Notes: generated from the sequence alone by a model not told the origin. Counted from the first letter of the stretch, positions 1 to 64,000 are shown. The stretch is 64,000 nt of DNA from Flabesymbios commensalis (GCA_964017125.1 OZ024902.1:34252676-34316675); one strand, 5' to 3'. Made by a program: numbers and translations.

Positions 1-2234
1 GAGAAATAAAACTTATTTTGCTTATTCGATTATATATTTTTATTTTGAGTTTGGGATCAGGCCATGACACAATTTTATTTATATGTTTTAAAAATTATAT
101 TGTTAATACGTGATTGCACTTTCACTTTCTACGGGTTATAATAGTGCTCATGTGATCATCGGTGACCAATCAGAAAAGAGATTTCTAACGCTCAGCGAAG
201 CATCGCCGTAGTACCGTCGATGCTTCGCCGAGCAACTCGGGAACATCGGCGAGCATCGGCGATGAATCGGCGATGGATCACCAAACCATCGGCGATAGTA
301 TCATATCGAATATGCATCGCCGATGTTTACACCAGCATTGCCGATGTGTCGCCGATGTGTCGCCGATGTGTCTGGGACATTTTTATCCTTGGTGTACATC
401 GCCGTATGTTCGCCGACTGCTCGGCGCTGTTCGGCGATATATCGCCGATGGTATTTGGCGTCAAAACATCGGGAGAAAAATTCAATGCATGCATTGAAAT
501 TTTTCTCGACTTCCCGATGCCTTGCCGAAGCATGGCGATTACTCGCGTACGTCATTCATTCATTCATTCATTCATTCGAGTTCATCTGAATAATTGCGCT
601 ATTTGATGGTTTATGTAATTAGTAATGATAGTCTAGTACAGTACAATACAGAACATTTCACAGTATGTGTGGTCAGTCCAAGTTATTGTTCATTTTGACC
701 GTGGGGGTGGGTCTGAGCTGTGGGGTTAATAAATTGTCCCTCTCATCACATGAACTGTCACTAACTATCCCAACTCTATAAATGAAAAAAACGTGCCTCC
801 ACCAGAACGGCTGGTTTATTGTTGGTGTGAAGTCTATAGCACTGGATCATTAACAAGCCACCATGGGATAAACGTCTCGTATGTATTTGTGTTTAAGAGC
901 ATATTGAAGACTCAAACTCAGAAAACAACAAACGTTTAGCCAATGCTGGTTCAAATTTATGTTGGATCAGCGTCGCAGCGCTGGGTAGATGTTTCGTTTA
1001 AGTATCATTGAATTAAATGTAGGCCTACAGATAACAATTTCCATGAGCTCATTGACATAACGCTACTGCTGTTGCATATCAATATATATTTAAGGATAAT
1101 AATGACGTTACTCAATCAGATGATCATAGCTATAACAGCTCTTTAAAAATTAACGGTTATGTAACAATTTCCTTTTATCTCAGATTGACTCATTTAATTC
1201 TTATTCAAATTGTATATTGCACCTACAAAAAAATGACAACCTTATTTTTTTAATCTTCATACTATTTTTAAGTCAGAATCAAGTGAAAAATCAATTTTAA
1301 TATAACAAAGTAAACGTTTTATGTGACTTATGTGATGTGGTGGATTATTTTGTGACAGGCAATTTGGAATGTCAGATAAAAACAGATGATTCCTAAGAGC
1401 AAACATTGTTTTCTCTATTATGTACTCTATGTACTCTATAATTATGTATGCTTAGTTATCTCTGCGATTTTTATCTGCTCTTCTATTTGCTGCTTGGTTG
1501 TGAGCTATTCGGAACATTTTCGTCCAGGTGTGGGTCGCTAACACATACCATCTTGTGCCTCAAGCCACCGTAGATTTTCTACCCACCATGATACAGACAT
1601 ACCAGTATATTTCCTGTGTGTATTGCATAAGTGTGCAATTTTATCTGTTTGAGAACCACATACTGGCAATAACACAACAGTTTCTAGTTTTCCACAAAGG
1701 GGTACAACAACAAACCAACGTGGCCTATTAGAAAAGTATGTTGGTTGTCAAAGCTACAAGCTAATTTAATAATTATGAGCTACCACTTTATCACAGAAGA
1801 CCCCGGGACATACATGTGGAAAGTAGTTTGAGCGTGGTATCTGATGGATATTGCCATACTACAACTACCATATATTATTGTAAATATTAATAACAATGTC
1901 AATTTACATGATACATAAACGCTCTTTCTGATGACACCAGAAGCAAGTGTATGGGTGAAATAGTTTTTAAAAATTGGTGAACCTACTGTCAAAAAATCAA
2001 CAGGCCGGAGCTATACATTTCTTCTTATGTATTTCTGCTTTCATTAATATCATGGAGACCAACATCACATGGATGGAAATATTAATCATCAAAAAAAAAT
2101 ATGAAACAACGTTCTGGTCCAGTCTCGTCTTAAGATAACATAAGTTGATTATATCTAGTTATTTTCTCAAATACCGAAGTAGAATGGCTAACAATACTAA
2201 CGACTATAGATAATATTGCATATCATAAACTTAC
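1..2234. other. Intron or 3' region of the phosphatase gene; no exon recognised
   Basis: No open frame in this stretch resembles a phosphatase catalytic exon. Noteworthy contents are the GCCGATG-rich cluster at 180-545 and a short (CATT)n run near 557-580. A minus-strand open frame at 1780-1992 and a plus-strand one at 1528-1731 resemble nothing recognised. Confidence 0.5.
180..545. repeat. Cluster of GCCGATG / CATCGGC words in both orientations
   Basis: Within about 360 bp the words CATCGGCGATG, TCGCCGATGT and TTCGCCG recur more than fifteen times on both strands. The CpG-rich segment stands out from the AT-rich surroundings. It includes three consecutive copies of TGTCGCCGATG near 343-371 and, at about 471-513, a near-perfect palindrome centred on AATGCATGCATT with GAGAAAAATT arms. 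Both strands stay open in several frames because of the repeats, not because of coding. A foldback or palindromic repeat is the likeliest explanation. Confidence 0.6.
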
Positions 2235-54492
<52,258 letters not shown>

Positions 54493-55542
54493 TGTTCTGT
54501 TACAAGCTGCAAGCAGTCCCACACACAATCCACAAGCCTTTAAGTACATAGATGGCTCATGCGAGTCCACTGGTATACAGGGTATACAAATTGTAGGCCC
54601 CCCTACTCTAAATACTTTTCCTTTTTCACTATGCAACGAAATCCAACCAGACAACAACGAGTTGTGACATAATGGATGTTAGCTATATATGCGCACATCG
54701 CGACCTGTCATTGGTTGACATACCTAGCTTGACTATTCACAGAGCGCGTTCCGGGTGGGCAATACCTTCCATGTGTTTTGTTCCAGTACACACCGCAAAC
54801 AAATGTTTATTCACCTGTTTGCTCTGCAAAAAGTGTCAGCTCGGTGATTTTCTGATGAGCCCTTGAAAGCGCAAGGAAGTTTTCATAGGTCTAACTAACA
54901 TTTTGGAAACTAAATTATATAACGTGATAACGCAGCATACAAATATCCTAAGTACAGATGAACGCAAAATTACACAACGGACAAAGCAGCAAAAAAATGG
55001 AAGATTCGATCACATCAGGTATTCAGGTAGTGTGCGGAGCATCAATTACCGAGAGAAATCGTAGACCTACTTGGCCGCAGTAGTCAAGCAGCCAAAGGGT
55101 CAATCTTGCAAAATACCCCCAGACAATGTTATTGTTGATTCTGGTAGGCCTACAAGATGGCCGCCTTAACTATAGTCATTTTTCAAAATTGTGTAAGTTG
55201 AATAACTTTAGCGCAATTTTCTTTTGTAATATTAAGTACATCATTTCAACTAGTATTGTGGTCCACCCAGACCACTCCCAGATAACTTTGTAAAATATCT
55301 AACTTTTTAGCCCAAGAGTGATTTTAGCTGAATTGTCTTCTATAATACATCATTTCAACGTGTTCCATTGTGACCACTCACGGATTTGTTGAACAATATA
55401 ACCCTTTTAGCGCTGAAGTTTATATTTAGAGACCAATAGTAATTTGTCTATTATAATGACGTCTGGTTATAATCTATGTTTAACAGTAGGCCTATATTAC
55501 ATGAAAGACTTTGCAAAATATGAGCTCTGATGTGATGTGAGC

Positions 55543-55660
55543 CACTGGGTACCGTCTCGCGGCCGAAGTGAATCGGCAGCACTCGGAGTGTGTGTGTCTT
55601 TATATACACACACACTCCGAGTGCTGCCGATTCACTTCGGCCGCGAGACGGTACCCAGTG
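55543..55660. mobile_element. Perfectly palindromic MITE, 118 bp, 8 bp target duplication
   Basis: Two 55 bp arms starting CACTGGGTACCGTCTCGCGG are exact reverse complements around an 8 base loop (CTTTATAT). ATGTGAGC flanks both sides (55535-55542, 55661-55668). CA ends and an 8 bp duplication fit the hAT superfamily. Absence of any mismatch between the arms means a very recent insertion or arm-to-arm correction. Confidence 0.92.
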
Positions 55661-55724
55661 ATGTGAGCCACCTCCTGCAACAAAAAAACATAAAAGATAT
55701 GTGCCACCATAACGTAATTGTTAA

Positions 55725-55880
55725 CCCTTCAACCGCCAGTGCCGCATATATTCGGGTTTTCATTTTTTATTAGCACATTAAGTACCACATTTTAAATATG
55801 TTAAAGATAAAATGTTGCATCAACCAGCAAGATTTGAAAAGAGTTGACCTCCATTTTGTCAAATCTGAATAATTGATGTC
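55725..55880. mobile_element. Partial piggyBac-type MITE
   Basis: TTAA followed by CCCTTCAACCGCC at 55721-55737, then words shared with the 51875-52100 copy in the opposite order (CATATATTCGGG, TTTTTTATTAGCACATT, CTCCATTTTGTCAAATCTGA), so it is the same family in the inverse orientation, missing its other end. Confidence 0.7.
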
Positions 55881-57429
55881 AGTTAATGATGCGCATGCGG
55901 GTGGGTCTACAACATGTGCTCAACCATACAGTCGGTTTAGTTTACACCCCAGTGATATTTAGTTTAATTTGCATGTATTTTACACAATACTGGTTGCCGC
56001 CCCGTGTGCGCATCAGTTGTTGTAGTATTATTATATTATAATGATGATTTACATTTTTCAAATTGCCAATACTTAACTGCAACAGCTATATCTTGATATT
56101 GTTGTATTGAGCAGATCGCTTAGAAAGCAGGACATATAGCAGGACAATGATGGTTAGAAAGCAGGACCATTTCTGATAATACTTTGCTGGATATCGTAGA
56201 TTTGTAGGATAATATTTAAGAAGGTGGGATATCGATTTGATGTATTGTATAATAATGTATTCTCAAACGATTTTTTGACGCGGCAGGTTTATCCATGTTG
56301 ACATAAAATCAACAAAGGTGTCAATTTCCATGCCGATATTTCGTGAGCAGCCGTCTATTTCACCCTATGAACACACCAAATCGATTTCAATTCGTACATG
56401 CGTTTGGAAGGTGGTACAACAACTATTCATAAAATATCTAATACAAAAATTGAACACTTTTAGCATATGTAAATATGCGAAAACTGTAAATTTATGTTCG
56501 TCATATGCGCTTGTTGATGGCTCATTAGAAAGCAGGACACCATGCTAGAGAGAGTATCACGCATGACGCCATGTTAGAGAGAATATCTGCATGATAGGTC
56601 TACAGAGGGTGCTTTATATTTGCTCAACATCATTTAGTCAACCAACGTTCTCGTGGACTAGCACATATTATATGACAGGTATATAGCCGGAAGTGTGCAA
56701 TACGTACATGTATAAAACTGAATGCAGTGAAAAATAGAATTGCTTGACACCAATTGTATTGATGTTATTTTTGTCGTGAATATAGGCCTATTGTGTCGTA
56801 GGCCCCTACATGTAAATAAGTCGTATATCGTGGGAGAGATGAGAGTTTCAAAATAATAACATTCCAATTACTGATATTTATTATATTTGTAAAATGTCAT
56901 CCACGTTAAAAATAACATGTCAAAGAGATAATGGCATAATTATGTGTTTAATCATATGTTTACTACTATAAAATAAGTACACCATCAAATATCACTTTAT
57001 AATTATCGATCAAACATTGTAGAGATCAAGCCTGCCTAATAATATTTCATTGAATAATTTATTGTGTTGAATCACAAACCAATATATAGCATTTGATATT
57101 TTAGTTTTAGAGCAGGAAGATAGTGGAGTGTACTTATATATCGACCGTTGTGAGTGAGAAGTTGTGAGACGTTGTGAGGTGTGCACTCTTCGTTATTATA
57201 CAACCAAATAGTGTTTAATTTGCATAAATTAAACATATTTATTGCGCCCATCATTATTTGGTCGCAGCCGTTAGTTTAGACATTATTTATGATACTCAAT
57301 ATTGATGGTCTCTGTTTTAACTCCAGTGGTTATTTTCGGATCTTCACAATGTTTGTTTTACACTTGGTTCGGGGTCTAAGCTGTATCGTGACCTGCACAA
57401 CAATAGCTAGACCTACCCCCACAAAGGTG

Positions 57430-57510
57430 TGGCGTCGACCAGGTTTTGTTGTGACGCTGGCTCAGCGTTTGCGACGCTGTCCAAACATCACAACACCATT
57501 GATTTCACCA
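57430..57510. repeat. ACACAA...GTTGGGCC short repeat, copy 5 (worn)
   Basis: GTTGTGACGCTGGCTCAGCG, TTTGCGACGCTGTCCAAAC and ATCACAACACC; only part of the layout is left, so assignment is tentative. Confidence 0.35.
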
Positions 57511-57546
57511 CTGTTCGGTTTGCTGGGACTATTGGGACCCCCTGGG

Positions 57547-57844
57547 GCGGGGGCCCTAGGGTAGTGGTTAGCACCGCTGCCTTTCGGGGTTCGGTTCCCG
57601 GCGGTTTGAAAGAGACAAAAATATTTCTTCCCCATTCACGTGTGCAAGTCAGTATTGTGGGGAGCCTCTGTGACCGAGAGGTAGCGTGCTCGGTCTCAGA
57701 CCGCCAGGGCTCGAACTTCGAATCCTGTGTCTGGAGGACAGTGTCATCTCAATCATCTCACCATCCTCAGGAGGTTCTCCTGGCCCAGTTTGGCCTATAT
57801 GTGCACAAAGGTAGCCTAAAGCCCGATTCATTTCATTTCATTTA
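57547..57844 (+). mobile_element. Dimeric tRNA-derived SINE, copy 3 (most complete)
   Basis: Head 1: GGGGGCCCTAGGGTAGTGGT, TTAGCACCGCTGCC, B box GGGTTCGGTTCCC. Linker with TTTCTTCCCCATTCACG. Head 2: GGGGAGCCTCTGTGACCGAG, AGGTAGCGTGCTCGG, and GGGCTCGAACTTCGAATCC as B-box region. Body: CACCATCCTCAGGAGGTTCT, CCTGGCCCAG, ATATGTGCACAAAGG; tail (CATTT)n. Both heads have recognisable internal RNA polymerase III promoter boxes. Confidence 0.9.
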
Positions 57845-59171
57845 TTGTGAGCCTCTGATAATCCTCTAAGAGGCTTTGCAAAGAATTTCAACATGTATTT
57901 TTCTTATTATGCTAGTAGCTTAATTCAATTTATTATCCGCCGTAATAGCTAAAAAGAGGGAATTATTCTCTACCTATACTAATCAGCTGGCTTTAATAAT
58001 GTTCATGTTTCCATTAAATATAAGCAAACACAATTCAGCAGGCCAATGGTCAAATATTTGGACTATGGGCATATAAGTCTAATAACTTTAAACGCTACAT
58101 ATCTGTTCAAACGTGCTCAGAAGTATATCATATCAGATTGAATGACTACTAGCTTATGCAAAAAAGTCAAATGTCTGCCTTTTTCTTTATTAGCGCAAAA
58201 TAATTAGATGATACGATTATCGTTCTCTGCACTTATTAAGCTGGTACTCAAGTCACTGTTTATTTCATTTGTGGAATAAATGACTACATTTACAGAAATG
58301 TGTGTTTCTCGCATTCTAAAACCCCTATTTTGAAGTACTACATGCCACTTCTGCATAATTAGAAGACACTAGGGCACACATAGTAGAATTATAAATTATG
58401 CAAATTAGCTTGTAGTTTTGTTTTCCAAAGTTGGCGTAATGCCAAAAAAGTTGAATATAGGGCCTACTTGAAATGTGTCTGTGAAAACAAATCAATTAAT
58501 AACCTTAAACTTCAGAGAAAATCCCGGTCCACTATGAATGATGGAAGCTGTCAACTGGGATAATATCCCAGCATATTATGCATAAAGCGCATAGCAGACC
58601 AACGTGATTTCGCGAGTGCATTCGCATTTTTTAAACTGTTACATTTTTGTCGTGCGTCGCGCCAGTTTTTGCATTGGCTTTCGCGTCACCACCACAATAT
58701 CTCCTTGACACTAAGAAAAACGCTTCATATGTCGCCTTTGGTATTCGTGTTGATGTGTGCAATCACACGAATTTCTCTTCTGTCGTCGCGTGCATATTTT
58801 CGCTCGAGTTTGTGTGTTTTGCGGGGTTTACATGGCCAATAACTCTAAAAATAACAATTATCCAGCTTTCTAGATTAAATATTTCAATATAGCACCCAAA
58901 AAACTCATATTTTGATGTATTACATGCCTCTCTAGCATAATTAGAAGACACTATAGTAGAATTTATATAGCGGAAGCCATTTTGGCGGCCATCTCGGATT
59001 TTGAAATAATGCCCAAGGGTGAGCGTTTTACACCCACCTAGAATATTCAAGTATACCTTATGCAACAATAATCCACAGAGAAAAAAGTTTTATCAGAGAC
59101 TCTGAGGTTAGGGTAAAATGTCCAGTTTGGCAGACAGACTAGTTGCTAATGATAATCTCTGACGCTTAAAG

Positions 59172-59279
59172 CGTAATTATCTCATCTTCGCACACAAGGC
59201 TCGCTGCTCCGGAGGTCGTAGACCGAGGTCTGCGACCCCGAGAGCAGCGAGCCTTGCTGTCAGGAAGATGAATTATCCA
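59172..59279. repeat. Imperfect palindrome, about 108 bp
   Basis: AAGGCTCGCTGCTC (59196-59209) pairs exactly with GAGCAGCGAGCCTT (59241-59254), with further pairing outward (TAATTATCTCATCTTC with GAAGATGAATTA) and inward (AGGTCGTAGACC with GGTCTGCGACC). A small palindromic transposon is likely; no flanking duplication was identified. Confidence 0.65.
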
Positions 59280-59305
59280 AGTTCGGACGGCTGGATTCAA
59301 TATAA

Positions 59306-59412
59306 ACCCATCAAACACAATATTGATCCGATGTTGGAATAATGTTGTGACAGCGTCATAGACAGTGGCCCAACATCAAAACAGCATTGAGTCAATGTCT
59401 TGTGTTTGAGTG
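59306..59412. repeat. ACACAA...GTTGGGCC short repeat, copy 6
   Basis: CATCAAACACAATATTGATCC and TTGTGTTTGAGTG at the ends, with CCGATGTTGGAATAATGTTG and GTGGCCCAACATC inside; closely resembles the copy at 31795-31908. Confidence 0.65.
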
Positions 59413-59864
59413 TCCTCAGAGAGTTAGTAAACCTGAGATTACAGATTAACTATCTGTTATGAAATTATAAATTTATATGCGCTGCAATAACGGTAAATAT
59501 CAATATATAAATATTTGTATTATTTTCCTTGGTGGGCTAACAATGATCATAATACGTGTGTGATGCTTGTATGGTGTGATTTATATTGTTCTATAATAAT
59601 AATAATAATTATGTTAAATAGGAAGCACTTCTATATATCTATATTCGTTAGCTGGTTTTATTATTGTTAATGTTTCAATGACAGTCCTATTCTGCAAAAG
59701 TGATAAAATATCAAGGTATTTATATCCTGATCTATTTGTTCTTACGTATGATTGGAATTATTCAGAGTCTGTATGCATCTTAGAGCAGTTTATCAGTCGG
59801 CCTACCGCATACTTGCAAATTTTAGTTGATGTAATAAGCTCGACATTTTGACCTGATAGTTTTA

Positions 59865-59976
59865 AAAGAACACATACACGTACATGTATTTATTCCTTCT
59901 AATCTGTTAATGTAAACATAATAAATGTAGGCCTCAAATTAACCAAGTAATATGGTTGAAGCGTTTCATTATCAAC
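59865..59976 (+). repeat. Direct repeat, left copy (about 110 bp)
   Basis: ACACATACACGTACATGTAT, CTTCTAATCTGTTAATGTAA and AATGTAGGCCTCAAATTAACC match 61391-61500 at most positions. The copies are 1.5 kb apart in the same orientation. Confidence 0.85.
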
Positions 59977-61390
59977 TAAATAATATTACCTAAAATTTAA
60001 AAAGTGTGTGTATATGTAGGCTATGAAATTACATCTTAGATGGTGGGATATAATATCTGTGATGTCGTCTATGCATAGCTACATGTATCTTGGATGAAAT
60101 AAAAAAAATATCATGTGTAGTATTATGTAATATGAATTGGTCTCGTTTTTGTAACAATAGGCTTTTGATTTGTTAATCAAAGTTGAGAACATGCTGGAAG
60201 CCTTTAGTTTATGATGTGTACCTTTCAGTTTTGAAAACCACCTAACTAAACTAAAGCTTGTACAAAGCGGATTAAATACTTTTCTTCTTGCACTAAAATT
60301 GGCACGGTACGGTTGCACATGCAGACAAAATCTGTTTTAAATGTTAACATTGATTTTAAACAACACTCTTGCAATTAGAAAAATAATTTTGATATGGTAT
60401 GACTGTTAGTCAATAATTATTAAAATATGTGTTACTCCACGAATAAATGTCACTCTGTAGCTTTAATTGGGTTTAAAAAAACGTCTGGAATCATTGATAT
60501 CAGCTCACAGTGTGTGTGATAATGATGATAACTTAAATATTCTGCATCCACAAAGAGACATACATATCCAGTACGCGCTGCTGAACATGTCAAGTATGAA
60601 TACTCTATACTTGACATGATGATACATGGAGATACATTATTGCAATTTATACTATATTTGATTTTTAGAATAATTTATAAGTCAGCTATGCGTTTGAATT
60701 TATGTAATGATTCTCAAAGACTTGGATGATTGTTAACATTAGAGTTCAATATGTGTATTTATTGAGCTTATCATGTTAAAATATTATTATGTGTTTTTTA
60801 AACAATAAAATCGACATATTGTAAATAACTGGCTCACTGTAGACCGTGACAATAATGAAGTACTGAAGAGGTATTGTCAAACCATTTTCACCTCAGTACG
60901 CATCTTCTCTTTGAGAATTAGAATCATTAACATAGGCATTTGGCATAGTTTTGTTGCTTTAGATAGGCGTATACACATTGCGAGATTTGACAAACCATCA
61001 TGCTCATAGAATGGACCGTATATATTATCAGTGAGTATTTTATTATTTGTTAAATTTCCGTTTTGCTATAAAAACTATATTGGCCATATAAAATATAATT
61101 TAAATGTGTCACACTTTGAACTATTTTTCAGCCCATTAATCCCACTTTGACCAGATTTTGATCATAATTGGACAAGAACAGAAGATAGTTTATTCTATGA
61201 TTTAAATTGGTATTTGATATTGTTTGATTATTGTGTCCGATCAATACCACTACAAAAGTCTAATATGTGCTACATTAAAAAGCAAAGGCGGTTCCAGAAC
61301 GGTCAAGGATGCGAAGGCTGATTTTGACCGAATAAAGGGAACTGTCAACATAACTCTAATTTGGTCCAAATATTTCATTTTTAGACATAA

Positions 61391-61500
61391 AAAAACACAT
61401 ACACGTACATGTATTTGTTCCTTCTAATATGTTAATGTAAACATAATAAATGTAGGCCTCAAATTAACCAAATGATATGGTTGAAGCGTCTCATAACAAC
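61391..61500 (+). repeat. Direct repeat, right copy (about 110 bp)
   Basis: Second copy of the repeat at 59865-59976, differing at only a few bases (for example CTAATATG for CTAATCTG and GAAGCGTCTC for GAAGCGTTTC). Nothing recognisable lies between the copies. Confidence 0.85.
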
Positions 61501-62354
61501 GTCAATTTTGTCATTGCAGCACAATTCTATGAACTGTATTATATTTATTTTTGCTGATAATATCATTTTTGCGCACATTGTGTAAATAAAAATGAAGAAG
61601 AAAAGTTTATTTGTCACAATATTTTATTTTCTCATGCAAGTTTTGTCCACATTTAGAATTTGCAAGGCAAGGGACATAGCTGTAATTTTAAGTAAAAAGG
61701 GAGAGGGGTGGACATTTTTTTAAAATTGTAATAAAGATTATTTTCATTTTTATTCCGGAACGCAATAAATTGTTTTCCACCTAATAAGCCCGATATTGCG
61801 ATATATTTTATTTTTGTTACAATTCACAATTAAAGGCGAATGTGGTACTTTTTATAAATTAAAAAAAACATCAAACAGGAAATTTTAAAATCGTAAAACT
61901 AATATAACATCATCATACCTATACTGTGTCAAAATTTCAGAACTTTATCACAATTTTAAACTATTTTTAGGTTATTACACCTACTACAATGCATGCTCAG
62001 AGCCAAGCTTCTCGGCAATATTGTGCAGTGACAATTTTATGTAATTTGTTGTTGTACTAAATTCACCAAATCGTTGATCAAGTCCCAATTTTTATGGAAT
62101 AACGCCACATCAATCACCAACACAGAATCAGAATCTACAATTCGAATCGAAAATTTTTTGTGACAAACTGAGCTGCCATGCTTGACGTGTAGAAATGTAA
62201 TGTGTCAGCTTATCCTAGATGACAAAGGCTGATATAATTTACTTCGTTCAATGTGGTCCTTATAAACAATACAGTCATGAAATTCTTGGACTGACAAAAT
62301 AACAAACTATAAAGTGCGAATTGTCGCTCGATGTGCGTGCGTCGACATGTAGGG

Positions 62355-62541
62355 CGGGGGCCCTGGTGCAGTGGTTAAAGCTACCTGCTTGGAAAATCGT
62401 AGATCACGGGTTCGAAACCCGCTCTGGCATTCAAGTTGCCATTTTTTTTCTTTGAAACTTGAATGCCAGAGCGGGGTTCAAACCCGCAATCACCTACTCT
62501 CAAAGCAGGCAGCTTTAACCACTGCACCAGGGCCCTCGCTC
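62355..62541. mobile_element. Inverted pair of tRNA-like SINE heads
   Basis: Left arm GGGGGCCCTGGTGCAGTGGT, TAAAGCTACCTGCTT, B box GGGTTCGAAACCC, then GCTCTGGCATTCAAGTT; the right arm (62458-62541) is the reverse complement with few changes (AACTTGAATGCCAGAGCGGG, GTTCAAACCCGC ... GGGCCCTCGC). A T-run of 9 separates the arms. A-box and B-box words resemble a tRNA, but no normal acceptor stem or anticodon loop forms, so it is a SINE-like foldback rather than a tRNA gene. Confidence 0.8.
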
Positions 62542-64000
62542 TAATAGGACGCCAAAACACATGATGCCGACAATCGCATATCCTGTTAATAAAAGGCTGT
62601 CTATCTAGTCTGTATTGTTAACGAAGCCGATGAGGTTAAAAATGACTAAACCTTGATTGAATTCACTTCGGATATATCTTTGTCCTCTTTCGATCCTCGC
62701 TTTTTTAACGCGATCAACTCGACATGGTTGATAAACTCATGATGTGTGTATTTCACTGATAGTTCATATAAGAAAATTCAGGCAAAATTAAATTACGGCA
62801 GTCATTTTTTATTGCCTCACTTATTGAAGAAAAAAAGAACACTTTCTTTAAAGTTGCCATCTTTTGTAACATTTTGGGACAATTTTATTTTTCTCTCGTA
62901 TTAACATAGCAGTAGACCTAATTATAAATGCAGCTCCTGGGATAACGACCTCCATTTCGTGTTGGCATTTTGTGTAAAAAGATCATTATCGGCTGAGGCT
63001 TTTTTCTGTCGCCGACGGGCCTAGTATATCATTATCTTCACATATCAAGTCATGCAGTGTATAAATATGAATGTCATAGGCATCATACCAATAACATTCT
63101 ACTGTAATGATTTTTCTTTATGCCAATAAAATATGTCTGTCTGTATGTACATGTGTGTATTTTGTCAAAAGAAAAACAGCTGATATAAATCTTGACAAAT
63201 CTACATTTTTTTTACTATGCTGTAAAATTCCTTGATTATTATTGAAGTCCAACTATGTTTAAATAATATGATTTTTTAACATGCTTTGTAATATCAAAGT
63301 CAACTGTTCTTACAATAAAGTCTGTTAATATTGCATACAATTTCACCATCGTTCATCCTGGGTTATTCTCAAATCACAAATACGAAAACGATTATTATAT
63401 AGTTTGAATGTATTACACATACATATATAATGTCTTGGATATTGAAGAGATAATCTAAGGAGCGCAGAGAGTAATTACGATTAATGTTAGAACATGTTCA
63501 ATGTTTACGGGAAAGGTAATTAATTATGTGCTGGTCTATTAAAAGCAGAGTTCGCTCGGTGAAGCGCGGAGCAAATTATCCATAAGACAAGTCAGATGTA
63601 AAACCAATTCTTATTGGTAGACTTTAGCATCAAACATAATAAAATGAACGTAACGAAGTGGAAAGGTCAGAATAATCAGTTTTCTCTATGCCGTGATTCG
63701 TATACAACGATACATTCCGTAATATATTTAAAAACGCTGAAATAATGGGCTCATTTGGGAATGAACGCTGTCGCTATGTCACATTTGCACAGATGTATCT
63801 CCACCACTTCATCAAGATAACATAATCATATTAACATGACTTCAAGCATGTATGTTCACATTTTGTTATTTTGTTATTTTTCCAAACTTCGATATAATTA
63901 TGTTCTTGGATATATATTCCATTACACATGTTCTACATTTCAGGTTTGCCGTTGTATTGAACAACAACTATTATATTTGTGTGAGATGGAACATACAAGT

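Larger units (their letters stand above)
54493..64000. other. Upstream region, no gene recognised
   Basis: No exon with recognisable homology was found on either strand. The open frames at 54672-54866, 56318-56548, 58647-58892 and 61224-61427 have no known features. The separately listed repeats at 55543, 55725, 57430, 57547, 59172, 59306, 59865, 61391 and 62355 account for much of the structure. The promoter of the phosphatase gene may lie near 54500-55500 but no core element can be assigned. Confidence 0.45.

Noticed and set aside
220-606. Open frame of 128 residues and its overlapping shadows
   Set aside because: Several frames on both strands are open because of the GCCGATG repeats; no domain or splice context.
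1528-1731. Possible phosphatase catalytic exon near the left edge
   Set aside because: Neither strand shows any of the conserved PTP motifs, and no phase-0 acceptor with an open frame was found in 1-2,234.
57289-57869. Open frames of 91 and 146 residues upstream of the phosphatase gene
   Set aside because: They cover the ACACAA-type repeat and the dimeric SINE; SINEs do not encode proteins.
60590-60618. Short hairpin CATGTCAAGTAT...ATACTTGACATG
   Set aside because: Twelve base arms only; without other copies or flanking signals it is not worth a separate feature.
62355-62541. A pair of functional tRNA genes
   Set aside because: A- and B-box words are present, but the cloverleaf cannot be completed and the copies are inverted SINE heads.

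Overview
The window looks like a nuclear segment from a marine invertebrate deuterostome, most likely an echinoderm or hemichordate. The reasons are the AT-rich, intron-heavy layout, the very frequent palindrome TAGGCCTA, CR1-like LINEs, dimeric tRNA-derived SINEs, and foldback elements of the kind described as TU elements in sea urchins. The species cannot be named from sequence alone.

The only convincing host gene runs on the minus strand from 54,492 down to 2,235 and continues past the left edge. Twelve exons can be placed by open frame, splice sites and exactly matching codon phases. In order they encode a signal peptide, an EGF/laminin-like Cys module, an F5/8 type C (fucolectin-type) domain on two exons, a 6-Cys module, an EGF-like module, a fibronectin III domain, a second 6-Cys module, a transmembrane helix, a cytoplasmic linker on two exons, and the start of the juxtamembrane lead-in of a receptor tyrosine phosphatase. 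The protein is therefore read as a receptor-type tyrosine phosphatase with an unusual ectodomain. No catalytic phosphatase exon was found in 1-2,234, so the enzyme domain probably lies outside the window.

The introns are packed with mobile DNA. 7.8-12.2 kb: a dimeric SINE, a LINE tail and a 1.5 kb element. 12.3-26.4 kb: a four-level nest (1.5 kb element, then a long-TIR transposon, then a CR1-like LINE, then a TTAA MITE), a second LINE with its own MITE, and a 274 bp (TTA)n tract. 26.5-46.3 kb: a long-TIR element holding a Ty3/Gypsy fossil, a foldback element of 21 bp repeats, an 8.4 kb segment bounded by inverted 16 bp repeat arrays that encloses a 5.1 kb transposon with a broken PIN/XPG-like gene, and a 2.2 kb non-autonomous hAT with a perfect 8 bp target duplication. 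46.6-54.4 kb: small MITEs and a SINE with a 13 bp target duplication. 54.5-64 kb: sequence upstream of the first placed exon, with no recognised gene but a near-perfect palindromic MITE, a dimeric SINE and inverted tRNA-like heads.

Three long-TIR elements (14.9-19.8, 26.6-30.7 and 37.0-42.1 kb) may belong to one group. Two start with TAGT and carry 3 bp target duplications; two hold pieces of the same repetitive gene family. This is the best candidate in the window for an incompletely described mobile system.
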